64,000 nt of DNA from Wurfbainia villosa. Its lineage: Eukaryota > Streptophyta > Magnoliopsida > Zingiberales > Zingiberaceae. Location: contig CM045988.1 in NCBI GenBank assembly GCA_025175895.1, forward strand, positions 10,259,647-10,323,646. Direction: 5' to 3'. Position 1 is the stretch's first letter. Every line of letters begins with the position of its first letter. Made by a program: the position numbers and the translations under genes. The notes beneath the pieces are model-generated. The model was not told the DNA's origin and made no database searches. It was given only the letters and a program-made list of their open reading frames with translations. Of this stretch, positions 55,590-64,000 are shown piece by piece.

Positions 55590-56813
55590 CTACCGCATAG
55601 TCCGAATCGAGTAGCCGTTAGTTCGAACTCGTAGATCTAGGTACCAAATATCGATATTAAGTGTACCCTTTAGATATCTAAGGATACGCTTAACTAGGGT
55701 TAGGTGAGACTCCTTAGCACAGGTTTGAAACCTGGCGCACATACTTACTGCGAATAGGATGTCGGGTCGACTCGCAGTTAAGTATAGGAGACTTCCTATC
55801 GCGCACCTATAGTACTTTAAGTCAATGGACTTACTTTCTAGGTCTTCCCCTATGTTAACATTTATCGCCATTGGGGTGTTTATTACCTTAGCGTCTTGCA
55901 TTCCAAATCTTTTAATTAACTCCTTAGTGTATTTTTGTTGATATAGGTATATACCATCCTTAGTTTGTTTAATTTGTAGACCTAAAAAGAAACTTAACTC
56001 GCCTACCAAGTTCATTTCGAACTCACTTTCTATGAGCGAAACGAACTCGTTTAGTAAGGCTGAGTTAGAGGTTCCAAAAATTATATCGTCTACGTAAATT
56101 TGAGCTATGAATATTTCTTTACCTAAGGTTTTTACGAAGAGAGTTGGGTCAACTAAGCCTTGGTTAAACCCTTTTGACTTAAGATGGATTGAAAGTCTCT
56201 CGTACCAAGCTCGAGGAGCTTGTTTAAGTCCATAGAGAGCTTTCTTAAGTTTTAGAACATGATCGGGTTTATCTAGATTTTCGAATCTGGGGGGTTGGCT
56301 AACATAAACTTCTTCTTTAATGTATCCATTTAGGAATGCCGACTTAACATCCATTTGAAATAGCTTAAATCCTCGATGTGAGGCATAAGCTAGCAACATT
56401 CGAATGGATTCGAGTCTAGCTACTGGGGCATAGGTTTCGTCATAATCTAAGCCTTCGACTTGACTAAACCCTTTGGCGACTAACCTAGCCTTATTTCTAA
56501 CTACTTCACCTTTATCATCAAGCTTATTTCGAAACACCCACCTTGTTCCAATTATCATTTTGTCTTTAGGTGGTGGTACTAATTCCCACACTTCATTCTT
56601 AGTAAATTGAGCTAGCTCTTCTTGTATTGCAATAATCCAATCGGGATCAAGAAGAGCTTGTTCAATTGATTTGGGTTCTATCTTTGAAATTAAGGAAATT
56701 TGACTAAGGTTCCTATAGGATGCTCTAGTTCGAACTCCTAGATTAGGATCTCCTATCACTTGATCGATAGGGTGGTTAGTCTGAATCCTAGATTGGGTTG
56801 GGCTCAGTGTCAC
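55590..56813 (-). pseudogene. Element C reverse transcriptase region, open but part of a broken pol
   Basis: 407 open codons. RT core with VWELVPPPKDK, KARLVAKGFSQ, FQMDVKSAFLNG, LYGLKQAPRAWYERL and the catalytic YVDDIIFG, then the connection RYLKGTLNIDIWY leading to RNase H, where the frame is lost. No visible loss of catalytic Asp residues. The upstream integrase is destroyed, so no complete polyprotein can be made. Confidence 0.9.
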
Positions 56814-57990
56814 CTAATGCTTGATCAATGGGGTGACTTGGTTGAACACTAGTTTGACTGGATCACTTGTCACTTGGTCGACAAGAGAAGTTGGTTGATG
56901 TGGATTAGACTCGATCTCGTGGTCGGAGACGAGTTTGCATCGTGGGCTCAACACTTGGGGTCATTAAGGGTTTTGTAGGTTCTGGTACTTCATCGAACAC
57001 TACATTAATAGTCTCTTCGACTTTAAGGGTATCGTGGTTATATACCCTATAGGCCCTACTCGTGGTTGAGTATCCTAAGAAGATTCCGGTGGAGGTTTTG
57101 GATTTGAATTTCCCTAGGTGGTTCTTAGTGTTTAAGATATGTACTTTACATCCAAATACCCTAAAGTACTTGATGTTGGGTACTTTATTGTGATAAATCT
57201 CAGACGAGGTCTTAAGGTGCCTTTTACCATAAGGATCCTATTTCGACATAGCAAGCCGTACTAATTCCGCCCAAAACCTATCGTAGGTCGATTCGCTCAA
57301 CATGGTCCTAGCGCTTCTTGTAGAGTTCGGTTTTTCCGCTCCACTAGGCCATTTTGTTGAGGGGTCCTAGGCAAGAGAATTCATGGTGGTATCCGCTTAG
57401 GTTACGTAAGTCGGTGAACCTTTGATTTTCGAATTCACCACCATGATCGCTTCTAAGTCTTTTAACCTTAAGGTTTTTGATTCTCGATTAATTTGAATAG
57501 ATTGATTAATTGATCTAGGTATCATTTTTATGTTCGATGAACCTAACCTGTAAACTCGAGTAGTAGTCACAATTATGACTAAGCAATATTGACTTCTATT
57601 GAGTGACTTGGCTCCATGTGAATCGAATAGATCCATATGCGTGAGCTCAAGTACACTTGAGGTCTGCTCTGGTTAGTTAACTTGTGTTGTGTCCTAGGTT
57701 GTTTTCCTTGTTGACAAGCATTACAGCATTTTATTAACCAAATTGTTGAGGTTGGGTAAGCCTCGACTAAGCCACTCGACTCATCTTGTGACGAGTCTTG
57801 GGTAGTGACCGAGTCGTTGCATGTTACAACCATGATTCCTCTTCCGTCATAAGACATTTGGTGAGGATTTGATTAAGTTAATTGTATAAATGTTATTTGT
57901 CCTAGTTCGTTTGAGTATTGTTTTAGCTGTTTTATTTGTTTTAATTATACATTCATTTTCTAAAAATATGACCTTATAGTTATTGTCACA
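56814..57990 (-). pseudogene. Element C integrase region, degenerate
   Basis: Scattered frames: CNACQQGKQPRTQHKL (zinc site, about 57710), MDLFDSHGAKSLNRSQYCLVI (57560-57636; catalytic-domain start) and remnants to about 57000. Many frameshifts and stops. Confidence 0.75.
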
Positions 57991-58989
57991 TAATTGACTT
58001 ACGCTAAGGTGTTATATTCAAAATTCTACAAGTAATACATTTTAATAACAAAATTCGAGTTAAGCTCGATATCACCCGATCCGATGATTTTGAGCTTGCC
58101 GTTATTCCCAAAGGCTACCGATCCTTGTCGCTTGAATCAAGCTTTGTGAATTTGAGTTGATCCTGGCCATGTGTCCGAGTAATCACGTCCAACATCCATT
58201 GATCCTACACACAAGGTGGTTGGATTGATGTTAGATTTTTAAAAATTGGTTGTGAGTTGTTAAACCTAGGTCATCTCACTGTGGTCTATATGATCAAGCA
58301 TGTTATACTTATGTGTTTTTGTGAGATGACTTCCAAGTTGATTATGCATTTAGGTTCAAGTAATTTTATGTTAGATTTGATTTGCTAGGCTTGTCAAGTT
58401 TACCTTTTCAAGATCATGGCTTCGTCGTGGCGAGGCACAGGGCCTTCTTTATCTGGATCATCGACCACTTCCTTAGACAAAGCCATTTTCAAGAAAATGA
58501 TGACTTGACTCACCTAAGATTATTTCCTAGTCTAACTGGTTATTTTTGAAAAGAGGCTCGAGGCTCAATCTTTTCAAGAATTTTAGTTGTTATGTTTTGA
58601 AAAGAGGCTCCCGAGGCTCAATCTTTTCAAGAATTTTAGTTGGTTATGTTCATGTTTCTAAGTGAGTTCACAAGTTTTAAAGCACAAACTTTCTAAGTTA
58701 AAGCATGCAATTTCTAAGTTAAAGCACAAACTTTCTAAGTTAAAACATGCAATTTCTAAGTTAAAGCACAACATGTTTTGTAATTGCTCCCTAGACCGCT
58801 GAATCGTTCTGGCCTATCCACATAGTGGATTTGGTCCTTGGGAATCCAGTACGGGTTGGATCCTAGAGTTGAAATCAAAAGGTTCTTAGGGACCCATGCT
58901 TGGACATGTTTCCTATGTCGACTTACAATCGACATATACGACCTATTAGTCGTGTTTGAGTTAAACCCTAGTCGACCTTGTTGTACCAC
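57991..58989 (-). pseudogene. Element C gag C-terminus and protease region, degenerate
   Basis: 58756-58989 reads LGFNSN...VQAWVPKNLL...NPYWIPKDQIHYVDRP, the bridge before the protease. Near 58200 a protease-like WMLD and QLKFTKLD are followed by FGNNGKLKIIGSG in another frame. Broken. Confidence 0.7.
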
Positions 58990-59419
58990 GGCCCTTTGAG
59001 ATCAAGTAGGAGGTCAAGTCCTTTGGATCGAAGTGAACCTTTCAACGTGTTCCTAAGATCTTGACTTGACTTTTCAAGAGTGAGTTCTCAACCGAGTTTT
59101 CAACCGAGTTGAGTCCTTCTCTTGAACTCGACTAGTCGAAGAGGTTAGGAGACCTTGTGTTTGAGGAGTTTGACCTCCTCAACCGAGTCTCGACCTTGGA
59201 CTCGGACTTAACTAATTTCCTAGACAAAAACCTAACCTTAGTATTATGTAAAGTATTAAATAAAGTTCAAAACTTACTTTGAGGTATCTTTTGAACCGGA
59301 TCGTATCCGTAGCTTGACTTGAAGGTAGCTTCATAGTCAAAGTCATCCTCGAGTTACGACTCAAGTTGAGTTGGTCTCCATAGTGTTTGACTCAATTGGT
59401 TCGCCATGAAGGCGTGGTC

Positions 59420-60431
59420 TTACGTCTTCTTGGATAGTTTCTTCCCATCTTCGTCTTCTTCGGATGACGCTTCTTCCCATGTCGCGTTGAGGGCCTTCTT
59501 GTGCTTAGGTACTTTGTGGTTGAGCTTGGGGCACTCAGACTTGATATGTCCAAACCTGTTACACTCATAACACCTAATATTAGAACTTTTAGGCTTACCT
59601 TGGTTGGGTCGAGTTGTGGTTCGCTTTCGTCCCTTGGCTATCCTTCGAGCCAGGTTCATTAGCTCGGCAGTCAATTCCAGGTCAACTTCTTCTTCGGACT
59701 CGTCTTCCTCCTCGGTTGGTGGTGGCTTGCTTGCGATTTTCTTCTTCTTTGAACCTGCAAACAAGGCTATACCCCTCTCGGGTTCCGAGTTGGACTGCTC
59801 ATGTAATTCAAAATCGGAAAAGAGTTCATCTAATCTAAGTTTAGAGAGGTCCTTGGAGACCTTGTAAGCATCGACCATGGATGCCCACAAGGTAGTCCTC
59901 GGAAAAGAGTTTAGAACATACCTTATAAGGTCACGGTTTTCGACCTTTTGCCCGATTGCGTGTAGGTTGTTGACTATGTCTTTGGATACGGGCGTGGAGT
60001 TGCGTCGCGGACTCGTGTTCCTGCATTTTTAGATTATATAATTTATTGAACAAGAGGTCGCGCTTACATACATTGGCTTCATCGGTCCCTTCGTGTAGCT
60101 CCACTAGTTTTGTCCAAAGATCTTTTGCGCTTATAAAGGGGCTGACGCGATTTAGCTCCTCTTCGGATAGGCCGCATTGGAGGATTTGTGTTGCCTTAGC
60201 GTCGGCTTCGACTTGTCGTTTTGTCGCAATGGTCCATTGATTGTAATCCAAGGATTCACCTTCTTCATTAGTAGGAAGGGTGAACCCGGTTTGGATCACA
60301 ATCCACATCTCTATTTGGGTTTTTAGGAAGCATTCCATCCGACCCTTCCAATAACGGAAGTCATCTTCGTTGTAAAATGGAGGTTGGACGGTGCTAAAAC
60401 CCTCGAGATGGGCCATTATAACAAAAGACAC
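59420..60431 (-). pseudogene. Element C gag, frameshifted
   Basis: Start ATG 60416 (MAHLEGFSTV) or 60431. The N-terminal part PPFYNEDDFRYWKGRMECFL to QEHESATQLHARI is open to about 59931; a frameshift near 59900-59930 leads to a second open part with acidic linker EEEDESEEEVD and knuckle CYECNRFGHIKSEC (about 59530-59571, complete CCHC). It ends at a stop at 59420. Compared with family gags, a downstream coiled-coil part is expected and is decayed at 58990-59420. Confidence 0.85.
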
Positions 60432-60640
60432 AAGGAGACAACGACGAAGAAACTAGCAACGACAAAAACACAAAAACAAGTGCCAAGACTCGCGTCTTGG
60501 ATTAGTAGTGCGGGAGAATACTTAACAAAGCGAAATAAATCCAAAAAAAGAAAAAAAAAATAGAATTAAAAGAAACAAAAAAAAGCAAATCTGTAAAAAT
60601 GGCTAGATTGGTGGTTTCACCAAATCTTAGCAACCCCCGG

Positions 60641-60651
60641 CTCTGATACCA
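60641..60651 (-). promoter_or_regulatory. Primer-binding site of element C
   Basis: Minus strand TGGTATCAGAG, two bases from the 5' LTR end. Leader to gag is only about 210-225 bp. Confidence 0.9.
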
Positions 60652-60653
60652 AT

Positions 60654-61791
60654 TGTTGGATCGATGTGGTTCGCTAGAGGGGGGTGAATAGTGAAAAGCC
60701 TTTTTCTTTTGAATTCGTTTCAAGACAAATATACGCAGCGGAAATGTAAATGAAACAAAAAGAGACAAGTTTGTTTTTTCACTTGGTTCATAGCCTTCGG
60801 CTACTACTCCAAGGCCCTAACGGTCCTAGACCGTGTACGGAGGGCAATTCACTAAAACACTCCTCCTCGTTGGAGGTAGGAGTTTGACGATTACAAAAAA
60901 ACTTCGAAGCAAAATGATAGAGAGACAAACCCTCTCTTCTATTAAAGTAAAATGCAACGATAGAAAAACCTCGAGTAAAAGAGTTGCAATATTGAAAACA
61001 ATAACAAGGAGTATACCAACAACTAAAAAGAAAGACCTTAAGCTAGCAAGACTTCATTGTCGAGAGTCGTTCTGAGAGTCGCAGCGTTGCGAAAGCTTTT
61101 GAGCACTTAGAATTCTTGTAAAAACCCTAGGTTAGGACCTCCTTTTATAGCCTTTGAGCCCCTTTTCGAGAGGAACCCTAGCCAATCATATTTGAGCACC
61201 ACTCCCCTTGAAATTTGGTGATAAACCTTGACTCCTCGAGGCTGATCCTTTGACCAGGATCGGCGATGGCCATCACCGGATTGGTGATGGCCATCACCGA
61301 TCACCGCAACATCAGTCGAGTGCTAGCCGTAGTCACCCGACTGATGGACGGCAGTCGAGTCCTTCAGGTTGGCAGTCAACTGATGCTGGCTGCAAGGTAA
61401 TGTTAGCTTAAAGAAAACATTATTTCGACGGTCGTCGACCGTCCGATCTCGACCTAGACCACCTATGAGATGTCTTGGGTCGGATCTTCGCTTAAGTCTT
61501 TCCCCGTAACGAGGATACGACCTTACTTACACTCGCACACACGAGCTTACCTCGATACTTACGTGTTGCTTTTGCTTCTGGCCTTCCACTCAATTCCTTC
61601 GGCTCCCTCCGAAGTCACTTGAGTGTCGCCCGACCACCGCGACTTCCTCCGGGTGTCGCTAGCCTTCAGCTCTAGCTATAGCAATTTTCTGCACACTCGA
61701 TTCAGCTCGTGAGATAACAACATGAGCTTAACTTTGTATCGTTTGCTATAATCAAAACTCAGGTTCGACTTAGGTGCCTATTGCACCAACA
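60654..61791 (-). mobile_element. Element C 5' LTR
   Basis: 1138 bp, plus strand TGTTGGATCG to TGCACCAACA. TATA at 61141-61149. Where the 3' LTR has two CAGTCGACTG words, this LTR has GATCGGCGATGG and GATTGGTGATGG words (61256-61310). Confidence 0.92.
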
Positions 61792-61796
61792 AAGCA

Positions 61797-62170
61797 AGCT
61801 CGTCCTCACAAGAAAGTGAGGATTCAAAAGTTGAGAGGTCATCAACATCCGGATCGGTGGAAGAGGAAGAATTGGAGAAAGCCTCCACCTCTAGGATTGA
61901 GGGGGAGGATATTAGATCACCGAAGCTGGAGCAACAAGAGATGAAGGACTAATTCTGGCCACCATCGACCTAGGTAACTCGAGCATTTCAATTAAAAATA
62001 AAAACCATATTGTATGCTTTGAGTGTAGAGAAGTCGGACACTACAAGAGCAAGTGTCCAAGAAGAGTCAAGAAGACTCAACTGGTGCCAAAAATTTAAGA
62101 AAAATCAAAGGATGTTGGGGCCCCAACACATAAGAGCAAGGAGCATATAATTTGCTTCAAGTGTCAACAA
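61797..62170 (+). pseudogene. Element B gag, middle part
   Basis: Continues B gag after A and C: SSSSQESEDSKVERSST and TSRIEGED match A gag about 135-185. A stop (TAA near 61949) and a frame change follow, then knuckle 1 CFECREVGHYKSKC (complete) and the start of knuckle 2 ICFKCQQ. It is cut at 62170 by D. Confidence 0.85.
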
Positions 62171-62621
62171 TGTTGGAACGTCGGTGGTCGGCTAGAGGGG
62201 GGTGAATAACCCTCTTTCGCATATGGTGGAATGTGCTCATTGTTTAATCGTCTACAAACTCGGTTAGCACAGCGGAATATTAAAATCAAAGACAATTAAG
62301 TAAATGCAAGAAGTAAAGGAACACAAACGCTAACACCAAGATGTAACATAGTTCACGGCCTTACCGCTAATCTATGGACCGATTCATTCCAGGTGAATCC
62401 TAAACCTTCACTATTCTCTCCTTGACACCAAGCAAGGTGGAGGTAATCTTTTCTTACAAGATCACTCTTCTTACAATATGATTGAGATAAATGCAAGTAA
62501 GAAGAGTAGGAAAACGTTTTAGGCACTTGGGAGATGTTTAACAATGAACCATTAGCTCCCCCAAGACCCTCACCCTCTCTTTTTATAGAGAGAGTGGTAT
62601 TCTTCCCGTTGGTCAGGCGGC

Positions 62622-62920
62622 AATCGACTGATGCATGTCATCAGTCGACTTCCCCTCTAACGGCTGACTCCAACGGCTTCTGAATGCCATCGTCACCGTC
62701 CAACGATAACCCTATCAGTCGACTGATGCCTGCGTAGCCGACTGATCAGTTGGCTAAGGGAGGTTCTATGCTCGCGCCCCATCTTCATTAGTCGACTGTC
62801 GTCCCTTGACAGTCGACTGATGGTTCAGCAGTCGATTGCATTCCCTTTGCAGTCAACTGCTGGGTCAGAACGCCTCCAGTCGAACACCAGTCGAACCATT
62901 CGACTTGGAGCAGTCGACTG
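62622..62920. repeat. CAGTCGACTG palindrome array (D LTR)
   Basis: About ten exact or near copies, starting about 35 bp from the TATA box. Two more copies lie in the internal region near 63664-63695. Confidence 0.85.
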
Positions 62921-63354
62921 GTGTCGGGAAAACTCATCCGACACTTAGCCAATTGGCCAAGTTCACCTAAGCGCTACCCATCCCGGGTTACAATCGATCA
63001 CTCTCATTCCCTTGGAGTCCCTCACCTTTAAAATTCTCTTCGTCCGGATCGCCTGATGCGCCTGCTTTACACGTCATCGCCGTGTCTCGCCCTGAAGTCT
63101 ACTTCCTTCAGCTTCACTCCAATGCTCCTCGTTCGACGGTCCCTCGGATGCACCAAGTGTATGGCTTCCGCAATGCATTTTTCACCGACTCAAGCACTGA
63201 GTCATGAGATGGTGAATCTTGCCAATGCTCTATCCATGTGCGAATTACTAAGTCTTGCATGACTTCAATGCACATATCAAATCCATATCAATCCTAACTT
63301 AAACTCTTTGTCACACACATCAAAATCACATCACATGGGTTCATTGCTCTAACA

Positions 63355-63368
63355 ATCTCCCCCTTTTT
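63355..63368 (-). promoter_or_regulatory. Polypurine tract of element D
   Basis: Minus strand AAAAAGGGGGAGAT before TGTTAGAGC. Confidence 0.85.
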
Positions 63369-64000
63369 GATGTGTGACAATCCATTTAAGTTAGGTAAAA
63401 TAATTACAATAAAAACATAAGGTAAGAAAATATGTAAATAACATGAGTATCAAAACTCCCCCTTAAACATGCAACTCCCCCTTAAGACATGCTAAATTTC
63501 TCCCTTAGCATGATTAACTTAAACCCTCAATTTCTCCCTCTTTGACACCATCAAAAACATTATACAAATGTTATACAACCAGCATCAAGTCTAGGGAAAG
63601 AAAATAACGAAAACCAAACTCAAAACCTGATAAAAAAGGTTGTTGTTCTCATGCACAGTATATCAGTCGACTGCTATCAGAATGGCAGTCGACTAACACA
63701 AGTAAAACCAGTTTTTCTGATTTTCTGGACGAAATTCAGAAATGCACTAAAAATTCCAAAAAATTCGAAAAATCATAAAAATTTGAAACACATTTCTTGT
63801 AAATCCCTTTATCAATGAAAAATAAGTTTTCATGAAAATTCATTTTATTTTTGAAAATTAGGCAAAAACTCAAAAGTTACAAAAATGTCTAGAGTTTGTA
63901 TCTACTTTAAAGCCTAGTTTTACCTTGAAACTTTTCAAAACATGAACTCACTGTTTACAAAGTATAAAATGGTTTCAAAACATTTAAAATATCCAACTAT

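Larger units (their letters stand above)
53113..61791 (-). mobile_element. Element C: SIRE-like Ty1/copia element
   Basis: 8679 bp, flanked by the perfect duplication AAGCA (53108-53112, 61792-61796). 3' LTR 53113-54216, polypurine tract 54217-54230, gag-pol 55205-60431 (degenerate), primer site 60641-60651, 5' LTR 60654-61791. YVDDIIFG, FQMDVKSAFLNG, CYECNRFGHIKSEC and the gag-protease bridge WVPK...YWIPK fit the SIRE/Maximus lineage by memory of the family. Confidence 0.94.
42872..64000 (+). mobile_element. Element B: gag-only element split by four insertions
   Basis: 5' LTR 42872-46202 (with S2 inside), primer site at 46205, gag 46254-46648 continued at 61797-62170. Its gag is interrupted by A, C and D. 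Its 3' part is beyond the window; bases from 62171 on belong to D. Confidence 0.85.
62171..64000 (-). mobile_element. Element D: 3' LTR and start of internal region
   Basis: LTR at 62171-63354 (plus strand TGTTGGAACG to TGCTCTAACA), polypurine tract 63355-63368, internal non-coding sequence to the window end similar to E (28811-29450). TATA (minus strand TATAAAA) at 62581-62587. The presumed left target copy is AACAA (62166-62170). No ORF in view. Confidence 0.88.

Overview
The window is nuclear DNA of a flowering plant with a large, repeat-rich genome. I found no host gene, tRNA or rRNA gene. Essentially all of it is Ty1/copia-type LTR retrotransposon sequence, inserted one element into another. 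The primer sites (TGGTATCAGAG, complementary to initiator tRNA-Met), the polypurine tracts (AGTGGGAGAT or AAAAAGGGG), the 5-bp target duplications and the gag-PR-INT-RT-RNaseH protein order all support this. The species cannot be read from the sequence; a monocot such as a member of Zingiberales is only a weak guess.

Layout, left to right. (1) 1-27305 holds a three-level nest. Cop-1 (minus strand; 3' LTR at 1-1348, 5' LTR at 25505-27305) is split in its 5' leader by Cop-2 (plus, 5981-24473, target duplication CTTTA). Cop-2 is split in its 5' LTR by Cop-3 (plus, 6461-16024, target duplication GTTGG/GTTGA). Cop-3 is nearly intact, with two in-frame stops; Cop-1 and Cop-2 are more decayed. (2) 27306-41531 holds pieces of gag-only (non-autonomous) elements: H (gag scrap), E (minus), F (plus, 5'-truncated, carrying an extra 354-codon ORF) and G (minus, its LTR split by solo LTR S1). 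(3) 41532-41848 is a short unassigned spacer, followed by minus LTR I at 41849-42871. (4) 42872 to the window end is gag-only element B (plus), split by solo LTR S2 in its 5' LTR. Its gag is broken by gag-only element A (46649-53106, intact 551-codon gag) and by SIRE-like element C (minus, 53113-61791), which landed 1 bp apart. The gag is broken again by element D (minus, from 62171, running off the window).

How the parts relate. Cop-1/2/3 and C encode, or once encoded, the full gag-pol set. A, B, E, F, G and H show only gag, so their RNAs would need reverse transcriptase and integrase from another element. Their gag C-terminus resembles the segment just before the protease in C, which suggests a SIRE-like ancestor that lost pol.

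The most unusual signals are in non-coding parts. The 5' leaders of Cop-1, Cop-2 and Cop-3 each contain a series of hairpins in which a central motif is kept while the outer pairing arms differ in sequence yet still pair. That pattern is expected of a selected RNA structure. Separately, U3 regions of several LTR families carry arrays of the palindrome CAGTCGACTG upstream of the TATA box. All comparisons were made by eye.
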